Shown in pieces: positions 28,342 to 38,431 of a stretch of DNA of 64,000 nt. Numbering within the stretch: position 1 is the stretch's first letter; the number at the start of each line of letters is the position of its first letter. A model generated the notes under the pieces. That model had not been told where the DNA came from and did not search any database. It saw only the letters and a list, made by a program, of their open reading frames with translations. The translations under genes and the position numbers were made by a program. The stretch spans positions 186,001 to 250,000 of the forward strand of contig NZ_FNJR01000005.1 of the NCBI RefSeq assembly GCF_900104475.1. The letters run 5' to 3'. This stretch comes from Actinopolyspora xinjiangensis. Its GTDB lineage: Bacteria > Actinomycetota > Actinomycetes > Mycobacteriales > Pseudonocardiaceae.

Positions 28342-29805
28342 TCAGTCGTCCGGTGTCACGTCGTCCAGGGAGACGGCCGGGATCAGTTCGGACACCGGGG
28401 TGCGCACCCACCAGGCACCGGACTCGCGTCTCTCGGCCGGAGTGCTGAACCGGTACCGGAAGAGCCGGGCCCGGACGTGACGCGGTGGGGCGTGCGGGAA
28501 CGGGTTGTGCCGCAGCAGCGACAGGATCCGCCGTTCGTCGCGCAGCATCGCCACCACCAGTCGCTCCAGCCAGCCCCTGCCGTAGGACGGCGAGATCGCC
28601 ACGAACCACATCAGCCAGTCCAGCCGCAGATGGTACGGGGCCACCTGCGGTGAACGCCGCGTCACCTCCCCGGGTTTGCCCCGGAAGCCGTACTCGTACC
28701 ACCGATCGTCCTCCGCGCCGCGCCCCTCCAGCACCACTTCGAAGCGAACGCGTGTGACGCTGCCGAAGGCTCCGTAGGTGTTGGCCAGGTGCAGCTTGTT
28801 GAAGCTGCGGTTCATCACCTGGGCGCGTCCGAGCAGGTTGCGGACCGGCCAGTAGCTGAGCACCACCATCAGCACGGTCAGGGCCAGCACCGCAGCCCGG
28901 TGCCACAGCGGAGTGGCCGTTACGGCGGCGGAACCCGGTGTGAGCGCCCCGACCGGTACCCAACCGAGCAGTGTGGTGTCCATCGCGGCGAACGCCAGTG
29001 TGATGGTGATCAGGTTCAGCCAGGCGAAGTTCCCACTGAGCATCAACCACCCCTGTGTGACGATCATGATCACCGCGGCGGTCGTCGCCACCGGCTGCGG
29101 GGCGAACAACCCGAACGGCACGACGAGTTGGGTGAAGTGGTTGGCCAGTACCTCCACCCGGTGCAGCGGGCCGGGAAGGCGGTGGAAGACCCGGCTCAAC
29201 GGGCCGGGCATCGGTTGCGTCTCGTGGTGGTGGTGCAGCGCTGTCAGGTTCCGCCAAACGGGGTCTCCCCGCATCTTGATCAGACCGGCGCCGAACTCGA
29301 CCCGGAACAGCAACCAGCACAGCAGCCAGATCACCAGCACCGGCGGCTCGGTGTGGGCGGGGCCCAGGAACGCGGCGAGGAACCCGGTCTCCAGCAGCAG
29401 GGATTCCCAGCCGAAGGAGTACCAGATCCGACCGATGTTGACGACCGAAAGGTACAGGCCCCACAGCAGGAACCAGACCGCCATCGAGGCCCACAGCGGC
29501 AGCGGGTCGGTGAGCCCGAGGAACGCGACAGCGCTCAGCAGCAGTCCGAACCAGCCGCAGCCCACCACGAACCGGTCCGAGTAGTGCGCGTGGAACAGGC
29601 TGGGCGCGCGTCGGAAGCTCACGGCCCGCAGGAAGCGCGGTGCCGGGGTGAGCCCGTTCGTACCCAGCAGGGCGGGGAACTGGTTGATCACGCAGAGGAA
29701 CCCCATGGCGTAGCACAGCGCGAGCAGCCGCCGCACCACGAACCGCGCCGGAGCGTACTCCGGCGCCCAGAACCAGTCCCAGCTCATCGCCCGCTCCAGC
29801 TCCAC
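28342..29805 (-). CDS. Lipase maturation factor family membrane protein
   Basis: 487 residues with about nine to ten membrane helices and a soluble C-terminal domain. LMF1-family blocks are clear: GRIWYSFGWESLLLETGFLA, WLLFRVEFGAGLIKMRGDPVW, HHHHETQPMPGPLS, and in the C-terminal part NTYGAFGSVTRVRFEV with FRGKPGEV and PYHLRLDWLMWFVA. In animals the family helps lipases fold in the ER; the actinobacterial role is unknown, perhaps maturation of exported lipases. ATG 29805 or the internal Met of MSWDWFW may be the start. Confidence 0.9.
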   Translation of the reverse strand: MELERAMSWDWFWAPEYAPARFVVRRLLALCYAMGFLCVINQFPALLGTNGLTPAPRFLRAVSFRRAPSLFHAHYSDRFVVGCGWFGLLLSAVAFLGLTDPLPLWASMAVWFLLWGLYLSVVNIGRIWYSFGWESLLLETGFLAAFLGPAHTEPPVLVIWLLCWLLFRVEFGAGLIKMRGDPVWRNLTALHHHHETQPMPGPLSRVFHRLPGPLHRVEVLANHFTQLVVPFGLFAPQPVATTAAVIMIVTQGWLMLSGNFAWLNLITITLAFAAMDTTLLGWVPVGALTPGSAAVTATPLWHRAAVLALTVLMVVLSYWPVRNLLGRAQVMNRSFNKLHLANTYGAFGSVTRVRFEVVLEGRGAEDDRWYEYGFRGKPGEVTRRSPQVAPYHLRLDWLMWFVAISPSYGRGWLERLVVAMLRDERRILSLLRHNPFPHAPPRHVRARLFRYRFSTPAERRESGAWWVRTPVSELIPAVSLDDVTPDD

Positions 29806-29841
29806 GGCGTCGACCGGTCCGCGCGCCCGCCCACGGCGCGA

Positions 29842-29871
29842 ACGCTCCTACCGCTCGAACGGTAGGAGCGT
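29842..29871 (-). terminator. Terminator after fprA
   Basis: Perfect 12-bp inverted repeat ACGCTCCTACCG/CGGTAGGAGCGT with a 6-nt loop, 51 nt beyond the fprA stop on the minus strand and before the next gene on that strand. Confidence 0.75.
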
Positions 29872-29922
29872 CATCGATTCCGGTCGAACCCGCCTCGCAC
29901 GGTGGCGTGCGATGTCACCGCG

Positions 29923-31269
29923 TCAGGTGGTGCCCTCGCGGCTGATGCGCACCATCTCGTCGCGTTCGACGACCTTCATGCGTTCCCTGCCGCGCTGCTC
30001 ACCGAGAGCGCGTTCGTGCTCGTCCAGCAGGTTCCACCCCTGCCAGGTCGTGTAGGCGATCCCGCGTTCGGCCAACATGCGCGGGGTGGCCTCGCGGTCG
30101 TGGCCCGCGGGTTCGGTCACATCCGCCAGCAGGTTGTTCACGGTTTCCATCGCGTCGCCCTTGGTGTGCCCGATCAGGCCCACCGGGCCGCGCTTGATCC
30201 AGCCGGTCGTGTACACGCCGGGGATGTGCTCGCCGTCCATGTCCAGCACCCGTCCCCCGTGGTGCGGGATCGTGCCGGAGCGGTGGTCGAAGGGAATGTC
30301 CGGCAGCGCCGAGCTGAGGTAGCCGACCGCGCGGTAGACCGACTGCACCTCGACGGTCTCGAACTCGCCGGTACCGTTCACCGAGCCGTTGCCGTCCAGT
30401 TCCATGATCTCGGTGCGCAGCCCCTCGACCCGGTCGGTTCCCAGCACCTCGACCGGGCGCCGCAGGAAGTGGAAGTGCAGCCGGCGGCGCGTGTCGCCCT
30501 TGGGGTCCCGCAGGGCCCAGTCCTGCAGGGTCTTGACCACGGACTTGACCTGGTTGTTGGTCCTGACGGCCTCCTCGCTGGCCTCGTCGAGCTCGAAGCC
30601 CTCGGGGTGCACGATCAGTTCCATCTCCGACTGGTGGTCGAGTTCGCGCAGTTCCAGCGGGGTGAACTTGGTCTGGGCGGGACCGCGCCGCGCGAACAGG
30701 TGCACGTCGGTCACCGAGGAGGCGCTCAGTGCGCGGTGGACGTTGTCCGGGATCTCCGTGCTCAGCAGGTCGTCGGGCTGCTTCGCGAGCACCCGCGCGA
30801 TGTCCAGGGCCACGTTGCCCGCGCCCAGCACGGCCACACCGCTGGCGTCCAGGTTCCAGTCGCGCGGGGCCTCCGGGTGCCCGTCGTAGAAGGAGATGAA
30901 CTCGGAGGCGCCGTGGCTGTGCGGCAGGTCGATTCCCGGGATGTCCAGCTCGCGGTCGTCGGCGGCCCCGGTGGAGAACACGACCGCGTCGTAGTGCCGG
31001 CGCAGGTCGGTCAGCTTGCAGTCCACGCCGTACTCCACGTTTCCGAAGAACCTGATCTCCGGTTTCTCCAGCACCTTGTGCAGGGCGTTGACGATGCCCT
31101 TGATCCGAGGGTGGTCGGGTGCCACGCCGTAGCGCACCAGCCCGTACGGCGCGGGCATTCTGTCGAACAGGTCGATCTCGACCGGCGTCTCCGATTTGGT
31201 CAGGATGTCCGAGGCGTACACGCCGGCGGGGCCGGCTCCGATGACGGCTACTCGAAGCGGATGGCTCAC
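29923..31269 (-). CDS. fprA: NADPH-ferredoxin reductase FprA (adrenodoxin reductase type)
   Basis: 448 residues. FAD motif VAVIGAGPAGVYASDIL at 7-23, then FDRMPAPYGLVRYGVAPDHP. The NADP site is GVAVLGAGNVALDIARVL with ARRGPAQTKFT, and the C-terminal FAD segment is GVYTTGWIKRGPVGLIGHTK. This is the mycobacterial FprA/adrenodoxin reductase class that feeds electrons to ferredoxins and cytochromes P450. GTG 31269 has GGGAGG upstream. A DtxR/IdeR-type iron box lies about 140 bp upstream, suggesting iron control. Confidence 0.95.
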   Translation of the reverse strand: MSHPLRVAVIGAGPAGVYASDILTKSETPVEIDLFDRMPAPYGLVRYGVAPDHPRIKGIVNALHKVLEKPEIRFFGNVEYGVDCKLTDLRRHYDAVVFSTGAADDRELDIPGIDLPHSHGASEFISFYDGHPEAPRDWNLDASGVAVLGAGNVALDIARVLAKQPDDLLSTEIPDNVHRALSASSVTDVHLFARRGPAQTKFTPLELRELDHQSEMELIVHPEGFELDEASEEAVRTNNQVKSVVKTLQDWALRDPKGDTRRRLHFHFLRRPVEVLGTDRVEGLRTEIMELDGNGSVNGTGEFETVEVQSVYRAVGYLSSALPDIPFDHRSGTIPHHGGRVLDMDGEHIPGVYTTGWIKRGPVGLIGHTKGDAMETVNNLLADVTEPAGHDREATPRMLAERGIAYTTWQGWNLLDEHERALGEQRGRERMKVVERDEMVRISREGTT

Positions 31270-31410
31270 GGGGTTCCTCCCGGGGCGGTGCCCTCGCGTC
31301 GTTGACGGTGTCGGTTCGGTTCCTGGGCGGCGGTGTCACCACGGTGCCGCTCCGGCGCGCCGTGGTTTTCGGTCCGGCTCGGTCGCCCGGCGAGTGGGAC
31401 TCTCCACGAA

Positions 31411-31429
31411 ACAGCTTAGGCATACCTAA
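31411..31429 (-). promoter_or_regulatory. Iron box (DtxR/IdeR/DmdR type) upstream of fprA
   Basis: The core TTAGGCATACCTAA is a near-perfect palindrome. Over 19 bp it matches the IdeR/DmdR1 consensus TTAGGTTAGGCTAACCTAA at 14 positions, with the mismatches in the outer left arm and the centre. It stands in the divergent spacer between fprA and the DUF574 methyltransferase. Confidence 0.65.
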
Positions 31430-31684
31430 CCGTGCGGCCCGCCATGTGGACGGGTGAGGCTGGTTACACCACGAAAGGAGTAAGGGGGGAGCCCCGGGCG
31501 AGGAACAGCACCGACGGTGAGTGATCGAGTGCGCCGAGTCGCAGATATGATTCGTGTTGATCTCTCGGTGGTGGTCCCGGGGAACCGGGAGCGGGGTGGC
31601 CGCGCCGTGGACCGAACGGACGAACCGGAAACGGGCCGAGGTATCGGGGGGTGCCGTTGGTGGCCCACGATCAAAGGAGCTTCC

Positions 31685-32491
31685 ATGACCGACCCGAGTC
31701 GGCTGCCCTCGGACGTGGATCTGGAGAAGGCCAGCGCGGCGCGGTGCTACGACTACTACCTGGGCGGTTCGCACAACTTCGAAGTTGACCGCGAACTGGC
31801 CCGGAAGGTCGAGTCCCGCGTCCCGCACGTCAAACCGCTGGCGCAGGACAACAGGGCCTTCCTGCGCAGGGCTGTTCGGTACTGCCTGCGGCAGGGGATC
31901 AGGCAGTTCCTCGACATCGGCTCCGGCATCCCCACCGTCGGCAACGTGCACGAGATCGCCCAGGAGCTCGACCCGGAGGCACGCGTGCTCTACGTCGACA
32001 ACGAGCCGGTGGCCGTGGCGCACAGCCGTACGATCCTGGAGGGCAACGACCGTGCCGACGTGGTCCAGGCCGACCTGGCCGACAGCGACGGGATCCTCGG
32101 TTCGGAGCAGGCGGCGAGGCTGCTGGACCCCGAGCGTCCGATAGCGGTGATGATGGTCGCGTTGTTCCACTTCGTGCCCGACTCGGCGCGCCCGGCCGAG
32201 ATCCTGCGGAGTTACCACGAGTGGATGGCCCCGGGCAGTTTCCTCGGCTTCTCGCACGTCACCGGCGACCACTATCCAGAGTTACTGCGGAGTATCGTCG
32301 ATCTCTACGCCGACAGCAGCAATCCGGTGACAGCGCGCAGCCACGGCGAGATCAGCGGGCTGTTGAAGGACTTCGAACTGGTGGAGCCGGGCCTGGTCTA
32401 CGTGCCGGAGTGGCGCCCGGACACCGAGGAGGACCGTTGGCAGGACCCGGCGCGTTCACTGGTCTACGGCGCCGTCGGGCACAAGGTGTAG
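31685..32491 (+). CDS. SAM-dependent methyltransferase, PF04672 (DUF574) family
   Basis: 268 residues, the normal family length. Motifs: AARCYDYYLGGSHNFEVDRE, IRQFLDIGSGIPTVGNVHE for SAM binding, RVLYVDNEPVAVAHS, FHFVPD and the closing EWRPD with SLVYGAVGHK. AAAGGAG precedes ATG 31685. The stop is 3 nt before the diguanylate cyclase gene, so the two are co-transcribed and probably translationally coupled. Substrate unknown; it is the intact paralogue of the gene at 1240-2211. Confidence 0.92.
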   Translation: MTDPSRLPSDVDLEKASAARCYDYYLGGSHNFEVDRELARKVESRVPHVKPLAQDNRAFLRRAVRYCLRQGIRQFLDIGSGIPTVGNVHEIAQELDPEARVLYVDNEPVAVAHSRTILEGNDRADVVQADLADSDGILGSEQAARLLDPERPIAVMMVALFHFVPDSARPAEILRSYHEWMAPGSFLGFSHVTGDHYPELLRSIVDLYADSSNPVTARSHGEISGLLKDFELVEPGLVYVPEWRPDTEEDRWQDPARSLVYGAVGHKV

Positions 32492-32494
32492 CTC

Positions 32495-34696
32495 ATGAAC
32501 GACACTCCCTCGGAAGCGGAGCGCTCCGACACGGCCGCCCCCGCCGGAGAGGGGACGCCGGACCCGCGGGTGGCGGAGTTCGCGCGACAGTGGGCGCGCA
32601 CGGTGCTCGGCACCAGTTACGTGCCGATGAGCCGTCCCGAGCTGTGGAGCTTCCTGGAGGAGCGGACCGAGCGACTGCTGTCGGCCCTCGCGGCGGAGCC
32701 CTTCGACGCCGGGGCCGCGGCCGAGGTCGGAGCCGACCTGGCCGGGGTCCACCTCGTCGATCCCCTCGCGCTGCGCCGCACGCTCGAACTGCTCGGTTCG
32801 CGGTTGCCCGGGTTGGCGCGGGAGCTGGGACGTCCCCCGGCCGAGACCTCCGAACGGACGGTCGGGCTGCTCGCCTCGCTCGGCGAGGGGTTCGTCGGGG
32901 CCGTTCGGCGACGCGTGCTCGCCGATCAGGACGTCATCCAACGGGCGGTGCGCCAGGCCCGGGACGACGCCGAGGAGGCGCTGCGTGCCAGCGAGGCACG
33001 TTTCCGGGCGGTGTTCAACTCCTCCGCGCTGGGGATCGCCATCGTGGGACTGGACGGCCTGATACAGGACGTCAACGACTCGATGGGGGTGATCTTCCGC
33101 ACCACCGGCCCCGAGCTGCTCGGCAGGCACGTGCTGGAGCTGTGTGACGCCGAGTACGGTGACTCCCTCCGCGAGAAGGAGGACGAACTCGTCGCCGAGG
33201 TGTCCGAGCGGTTCATGGTGGACGTCCGTTACACCGCCCCTGACGAGACGCTCGTGTGGACCCAGGTCTCCGGCGCGCTGGTGCGGGACGGCAACGGTGT
33301 GCCGGAGTACCAGGTGTTGCTCTACGCCGACGTCACCGACCGGCACCTGCTCTACGAACGGCTCAACCTGCAGGCGAGCACCGATCCCCTGACCGGGCTG
33401 GCCAACCGCACCCGGTTGCGCAACCGGATGGAGGAGGCGCTCTCCCCGGTCCCCGCCGATCGACGGGTGGGGATCTGCTACTTCGACCTGGACGGCTTCA
33501 AGACGATCAACGACAGCCTCGGTCACCCGATCGGCGACGATCTGCTGCTCGCCGTGGCCCGGCGGATGGAGGCCGTCGCCGAGCGGTGGGGCGCGCTCGC
33601 CGCCCGGATGGGCGGTGACGAGTTCGTGCTGCTCGTGCCGGACACCGAGGGGCCACGGGGCATGGTGCCGCTGGTCGAGCGGACGCTGGAGGAGATCCGC
33701 AGGCCCGTGCGGATCGGCGGGCACGAGTTGAAGGCATCCGCCAGTGCCGGAGTCGTGGAACAGCCGGTCGCGGGTACCGACGCCGAACGGTTGCTGCGCG
33801 AGGCCGACATCACGCTGTACCGGGCCAAGGAGGAGGGCAAGGCGCAGTGGGTGCTGTTCGACGCCGAGCGCAACAGCGCCGCGCGGCGCCGGTTCGAGCT
33901 CTCGGCCAAGATGCCGGCCGCGCTGGACAACAACGAGTTCTTCGTGCAGTACCGCCCCGTGCGCAGACTCGACGACGGTGGTCTCGTGGCGATGCACGCC
34001 GAGCTGCGCTGGGACCACCCCGAACTCGGCGAGCTCACCCCGCCGTGGTTCGTCGAGCTGGCGGAGAACACCGGGATGATCACCAGGCTGAGCAACTGGC
34101 TGTTGCGGCAGGTCTGCGAACACGCCGGGGAGTGGATGCGGCGGCTGGGGGAGCGGGCTCCCGTGGTCGCCGTCGATCTCTCCGGCAGGTATTTCCGCGA
34201 TCCCGACCTGGTCAACGAGTTCCGGAGCGTCCTCGCCGACAGCGGGATGCCCGCCGAGCGGTTGCGGCTGGGAGTCCCGGAGGACGCGCTGTTCGACGAG
34301 GTGGGTGACCCCGTGGACACCGTCGAAATCGTCCGAGAACTGGGCGCGGCGCTCGTGATCCGCGATTTCGGTGCCCGCTACACCGACACCCGCAGACTCC
34401 GGGAGCTGCCGGTCACCTCGGCACGCATCGCGGGTGGTTACCTGGAACGGCTCTCCGAGCGGCCGCTGACCGATCCGCTCGACGAGCACCTGGTGGGCAG
34501 CGTGGTCACGGCCGCCAGACTGCTGAACATGTCGGTGGTGGCGGGCGGGGTGCACACCCGGCGGCAGGCCGAACGGCTGCACGAGATGGGTGTTCACGCC
34601 GTGCAGGGTGACCACGCCGGGGAGCCCTTCGCGGCCATGGAGGTCGAACGGGCCCTGGCCGCCCCAGTGAAGGGGGTGGGTGGGACGAGTTCCTGA
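32495..34696 (+). CDS. PAS-GGDEF-EAL protein, diguanylate cyclase with degenerate EAL
   Basis: 733 residues. An N-terminal helical region (30-150) resembles the signal domain of Streptomyces CdgB-like proteins; a PAS domain spans about 165-285; GGDEF about 290-450 with intact RMGGDEFVLLV and FDLDGFKTINDSLGH. The EAL domain (about 470-720) has lost its key residues: the EALLRW motif reads HAELRW, the metal Asn is Asp in AVDLSGRYF, and the KID region reads SARIAGGYL. It should make c-di-GMP but not degrade it; the EAL part may only bind ligand. No membrane helix. Operon partner of the DUF574 methyltransferase. Confidence 0.9.
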   Translation: MNDTPSEAERSDTAAPAGEGTPDPRVAEFARQWARTVLGTSYVPMSRPELWSFLEERTERLLSALAAEPFDAGAAAEVGADLAGVHLVDPLALRRTLELLGSRLPGLARELGRPPAETSERTVGLLASLGEGFVGAVRRRVLADQDVIQRAVRQARDDAEEALRASEARFRAVFNSSALGIAIVGLDGLIQDVNDSMGVIFRTTGPELLGRHVLELCDAEYGDSLREKEDELVAEVSERFMVDVRYTAPDETLVWTQVSGALVRDGNGVPEYQVLLYADVTDRHLLYERLNLQASTDPLTGLANRTRLRNRMEEALSPVPADRRVGICYFDLDGFKTINDSLGHPIGDDLLLAVARRMEAVAERWGALAARMGGDEFVLLVPDTEGPRGMVPLVERTLEEIRRPVRIGGHELKASASAGVVEQPVAGTDAERLLREADITLYRAKEEGKAQWVLFDAERNSAARRRFELSAKMPAALDNNEFFVQYRPVRRLDDGGLVAMHAELRWDHPELGELTPPWFVELAENTGMITRLSNWLLRQVCEHAGEWMRRLGERAPVVAVDLSGRYFRDPDLVNEFRSVLADSGMPAERLRLGVPEDALFDEVGDPVDTVEIVRELGAALVIRDFGARYTDTRRLRELPVTSARIAGGYLERLSERPLTDPLDEHLVGSVVTAARLLNMSVVAGGVHTRRQAERLHEMGVHAVQGDHAGEPFAAMEVERALAAPVKGVGGTSS

Positions 34697-34906
34697 GTCT
34701 CCCGCTCGCCGCCGAGCCGAGCGGCAGTCCCGGGTGCGCCGGGGACGCGGAAGGGCGGAATCAGCCACGAGCCGGATGGTGGGCGCCGTGGCGGTGCCCG
34801 ATAGCATCGACGGGAGAGTTCCGTATTCGGTGGGCGTCTCGGTGGCGCCGCCGCCGGAGCGGTTTTCGGCTCGCGTTCGTTCGATCAGCAAACCGTAGGA
34901 GTAACC

Positions 34907-36970
34907 GTGTCAGTCTCGCCGCCCCAAGCCCAGCAGGAGTCCCGGGTGAAGGTACCGGCGGGCACTACGGCCGGCGACGCCGTCCAGCAGGCGGGGTTGC
35001 CTTCCAAAGGCCCCGAGGCGATCGTCGTCGTACGCGACGACGAGGGACAGCTGCGCGACCTGGCCTGGGCACCCGGAACCGATGTCGAGGTCACCGCGGT
35101 ACCGGCCGACACCGAGGAGGGGCGCGGCGTCATCCGCCACTCCACGGCCCACGTGCTGGCGCAGGCGGTCCAGCAGCTGTTCCCGGAGGCCAAGCTGGGG
35201 ATCGGCCCGCCGGTCAAGGACGGTTTCTACTACGACTTCGACGTCGACCGGCCGTTCACCCCGGAGGACCTGCGGGCGCTGGAGAAGCGCATGAAGCAGC
35301 TCGTCAAGTCCGGGCAGAAGTTCGAGCGCCGCGAGTTCGGCTCGCTGGAGGAGGCCCGTGCCGAGCTGGCCTCGGAGCCCTACAAGCTCGAACTCGTCGA
35401 CCTCAAGTCCGGTTCCGACGAGGTCGACACCAGCGAGGTCATGGAGGTCGGTGACGGCGAGCTGACCGTCTACGACAACATCGACCGCCACGGCCAGACC
35501 GTGTGGGGCGACCTCTGCCGCGGTCCGCACGTGCCGCACACCCGTTTCCTGCCCGCCTTCAAGCTCACCCGCGTGGCCGCGGCGTACTGGCGGGGCGACC
35601 AGAGCAACCGCCAGCTGCAGCGGATCTACGGGACGGCCTGGGAATCGAAGGAAGCGCTCGACGAGCACCTGGAGTGGCTGGCCGAGGCCGAGCGCAGGGA
35701 CCACCGTCGGCTGGGGGCGGAGCTGGACCTGTTCTCCTTCCCCGAGGAGATCGGTTCCGGGCTGCCGGTGTTCCACCCCAAGGGCGGCATCATCCGCCGT
35801 GAGCTGGAGGACTACTCCCGGCGCAGGCACGAGCAGGCCGGCTACCAGTTCGTCAACTCGCCGCACATCACCAAGAGCACCCTGTTCGAGACCTCCGGAC
35901 ACCTCGGTTGGTACTCCGACGGCATGTTCCCCCCGATGCACCTGGACGAGGAGCGCGACGAGAACGGGGAGGTGCGCAAGCCCGGGCAGGACTACTACCT
36001 CAAGCCGATGAACTGCCCGTTCCACAACCTCATCTACCGTTCGCGCGGTCGTTCCTACCGGGAGCTGCCGCTGCGGTTGTTCGAGTTCGGCTCGGTGTAC
36101 CGCTACGAGAAGTCCGGCGTGGTGCACGGCCTCACCAGGGTGCGCGGGATGACGCAGGACGACGCGCACATCTACTGCAGCCCCGACCAGCTCCAGGAGG
36201 AGCTGAAGTCGCTGCTGGGGTTCGTGCTGGACCTGCTGCGCGACTACGGTCTGGAGGACTTCTACCTGGAGCTGTCCACCAGGAACGAGGAGAAGTACTC
36301 GGGCACCGACGAGCAGTGGCAGCGCGCCACCGACTCGCTGCGGGAGGCCGCCGAGAGCTCGGGGCTGGAACTGGTCCCCGATCCGGGTGGGGCCGCGTTC
36401 TACGGCCCGAAGATCTCCGTGCAGGCCAAGGACGCGCTGGGGCGGAGCTGGCAGATGTCGACCATCCAGGTGGACTACGACCTGCCGGAGCGGTTCGACC
36501 TGGAGTACACCGCCGCGGACGGTTCCAAGCAGCGCCCGATCAAGATCCACCGTGCGCTGTTCGGCTCCATCGAACGCTTCTTCGGGGTGCTCACCGAGCA
36601 CTACGCCGGTGCCTTCCCGGCTTGGCTGGCGCCGGTGCAGGCGGTCGGCATCCCCATCGCGGACGAGCACGTGCCGCACCTGGAGCGGGTGTTCGACCTC
36701 CTGAGGTCCAAGGGACTGCGGGTCGAGATCGACGGTGGTGACGACCGGATGCAGAAGAAGATCCGCAACCACACCACCCAGAAGGTGCCCTTCCTCCTGC
36801 TGGCTGGGGGCAAGGACGTCGAGGCCGACGCGGTCTCGTTCCGGTTCCGTGACGGCAGTCAGCTCAACGCGGTCCCGGTCGAGCAGGCCGTGGCGGCCCT
36901 CTCCCACTGGGTCGAGCGTCGTGAGAACGCCTCGCCCACGGCGGAGAACTTCGGAGCGGAGCTCGTGTGA
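34907..36970 (+). CDS. thrS: Threonyl-tRNA synthetase
   Basis: 687 residues. TGS domain at the N-terminus ([17 protein letters not shown]), editing domain with [19 protein letters not shown] and the catalytic class II core: motif 2 [21 protein letters not shown], zinc ligand Cys in [12 protein letters not shown], motif 3 in [19 protein letters not shown], and the anticodon-binding domain ([26 protein letters not shown]). It charges tRNA-Thr. GTG 34907 has GTAGGAG 5-6 nt upstream. No T-box leader was seen. It overlaps the HIT gene by 4 nt. Confidence 0.97.
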   Translation: MSVSPPQAQQESRVKVPAGTTAGDAVQQAGLPSKGPEAIVVVRDDEGQLRDLAWAPGTDVEVTAVPADTEEGRGVIRHSTAHVLAQAVQQLFPEAKLGIGPPVKDGFYYDFDVDRPFTPEDLRALEKRMKQLVKSGQKFERREFGSLEEARAELASEPYKLELVDLKSGSDEVDTSEVMEVGDGELTVYDNIDRHGQTVWGDLCRGPHVPHTRFLPAFKLTRVAAAYWRGDQSNRQLQRIYGTAWESKEALDEHLEWLAEAERRDHRRLGAELDLFSFPEEIGSGLPVFHPKGGIIRRELEDYSRRRHEQAGYQFVNSPHITKSTLFETSGHLGWYSDGMFPPMHLDEERDENGEVRKPGQDYYLKPMNCPFHNLIYRSRGRSYRELPLRLFEFGSVYRYEKSGVVHGLTRVRGMTQDDAHIYCSPDQLQEELKSLLGFVLDLLRDYGLEDFYLELSTRNEEKYSGTDEQWQRATDSLREAAESSGLELVPDPGGAAFYGPKISVQAKDALGRSWQMSTIQVDYDLPERFDLEYTAADGSKQRPIKIHRALFGSIERFFGVLTEHYAGAFPAWLAPVQAVGIPIADEHVPHLERVFDLLRSKGLRVEIDGGDDRMQKKIRNHTTQKVPFLLLAGGKDVEADAVSFRFRDGSQLNAVPVEQAVAALSHWVERRENASPTAENFGAELV

Positions 36971-37596
36971 CACGACTGCCCAACGGCGCCGATGACGAGT
37001 CGGAGAAGCCCGTGACAGGAATGGGAGGCTCCGGGCAGGAGTCAGGGCCCGAGACGGCCACGCAGCACGGCATCGGGGTTCCGGACGCGTTGCAGCGGCT
37101 GTGGACCCCGCACCGGTTGACCTACATCCAGGGTGAGAACAAACCCACCGGGGACAACAGCGACGGGTGCCCGTTCTGCCATCTGCTCGGCGACGAGCGT
37201 TCCGACGACGAGACGCTCATCGTGGCCCGGGACGAGCTCGTGTTCGCGGTGCTGAACCTCTACCCCTACAACCCGGGGCACCTGATGGTGCTGCCGTACC
37301 GACACGTCGCCGACTACACCGACCTGACCGACGAGGAGACGGTGGCCGTGGCCGGGTTCACCCAGCGCGCCATGCGGGTGATCCGGAGCGTCTCGGCGCC
37401 GCACGGGTTCAACATCGGCCTGAACCAGGGGCCGGTGGCGGGTGCGGGTATCGCCGCGCACCTGCACCAGCACGTCGTCCCCCGCTGGGGAGGGGACTCC
37501 AACTTCATGCCGGTGATCGGTCACACCCGGGTGTTGCCCCAACTGCTGGGCGACACCCGCGAGCTGCTCTCCGACGCCTGGCAGCGGTTGGACTGA
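36967..37596 (+). CDS. HIT-family nucleotide hydrolase/phosphorylase (Rv2613c type)
   Basis: 209 residues. HIT signature [12 protein letters not shown] with the catalytic histidine triad, [10 protein letters not shown] zinc/CxxC-like segment, and [19 protein letters not shown]. The close relative in mycobacteria (Rv2613c) is an Ap4A phosphorylase located, as here, directly after thrS. Diadenosine tetraphosphate is a by-product of aminoacyl-tRNA synthetases, so coupling with thrS (GTGTGA overlap) makes sense. Confidence 0.92.
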   Translation: MTRLPNGADDESEKPVTGMGGSGQESGPETATQHGIGVPDALQRLWTPHRLTYIQGENKPTGDNSDGCPFCHLLGDERSDDETLIVARDELVFAVLNLYPYNPGHLMVLPYRHVADYTDLTDEETVAVAGFTQRAMRVIRSVSAPHGFNIGLNQGPVAGAGIAAHLHQHVVPRWGGDSNFMPVIGHTRVLPQLLGDTRELLSDAWQRLD

Positions 37597-37664
37597 GGCT
37601 CCGCCGCCCGGGACCGGCCCCACGGGATCCGGTATGACGGAACGCGGGCGGGTGCGAGCGCGAG

Positions 37665-37698
37665 ATCGGGGTCGCGCGGACTGACGCGCGACCCCGAT
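37665..37698 (+). terminator. Terminator of the thrS-HIT operon
   Basis: Perfect 14-bp stem ATCGGGGTCGCGCG/CGCGCGACCCCGAT with a 6-nt loop, 68 nt after the HIT stop, between convergent genes. Confidence 0.75.
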
Positions 37699-37891
37699 GG
37701 TTCCCCGGCGGTGCTCCACCGGGCCCGGTTGTGATCGCCGGGCGGCCGGTTCGGCAGCGGTGCCCGCCCGGAGCCGCCTCCGCCGGAGCGAGGGGGCGGG
37801 ATACGCCGCCCGGGCGGGGCCGCGAGGTTCGGGGCTCCGCGAGGTCCGCCACGACGAAGCGCGCCGGGCTCTCGCCGGTGTCACTTCGGTG

Positions 37892-38431
37892 TCACTTCCG
37901 CAGGGTGGCCTCGATCTCCAGGGTGATCTTCACTTTCTCGCCGAGCATCGCGCCGCCGTCGGGGCCGACCTTGAAGTCGGTGCGGTTCAGCGTGGTGCTC
38001 GCGGACAGTCCCAGCATCTTGCCGCCGTCGGCGGTGTCCGTGATGCCGCCGGGCTCGACTTCCAGGGAGACCGGCAGGGTGACGCCGTGCAGGGTGAAGT
38101 CGCCGTCGATGACCCACTCGTCACCGTCCTGGCGGATTCCGGTGGAGCGGAAGGTCGCGGTCGGGTGGTTGGCCGTGTCCAGGAAGTCCTCGTTGCGCAC
38201 GTGGGCGTCCCTGTCGGCGTTGCCGGTGTTGACCGAGGCGGTGTCGATGGTGGCGGTGACGCTCGACTCCAGCGGGTTCTCCGCCGTGACGATCTGGCCC
38301 TCGAACTTGTCGAAACGCCCGCGCGAGCGCCCCACTCCCATGTGGCGCAGGGTGAACTCGACGTCGGAGTGCACCGCGTCGATGTCCCAGGTGCCCACGG
38401 TGTAGCCGGGGACGGGAGCGGTTTCGGTCAT
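37892..38431 (-). CDS. YceI-family protein
   Basis: 179 residues. Lipocalin-like YceI barrel: YTVGTWDIDAVHSDVEFTLRHM, GRSRGRFDKFEG, RNEDFLDTANHPTATFRST, GDFTLHGVTLPVSLEVE and DRTDFKVG-like strands. No signal peptide, so probably cytoplasmic. The family binds polyprenoid or other lipophilic ligands; function here unknown. CAGGAGG lies upstream of ATG 38431. It sits on the opposite strand between HIT and pgsA genes that are adjacent in mycobacteria. Confidence 0.92.
   Translation of the reverse strand: MTETAPVPGYTVGTWDIDAVHSDVEFTLRHMGVGRSRGRFDKFEGQIVTAENPLESSVTATIDTASVNTGNADRDAHVRNEDFLDTANHPTATFRSTGIRQDGDEWVIDGDFTLHGVTLPVSLEVEPGGITDTADGGKMLGLSASTTLNRTDFKVGPDGGAMLGEKVKITLEIEATLRK

Noticed and set aside
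34697-34906. T-box or other riboswitch upstream of thrS
   Set aside because: No T-box sequence, specifier stem or antiterminator could be found in the 210-bp leader.
32456-36973. Two very long minus-strand frames (811 and 687 codons)
   Set aside because: Antisense to the diguanylate cyclase and thrS; no family motif.
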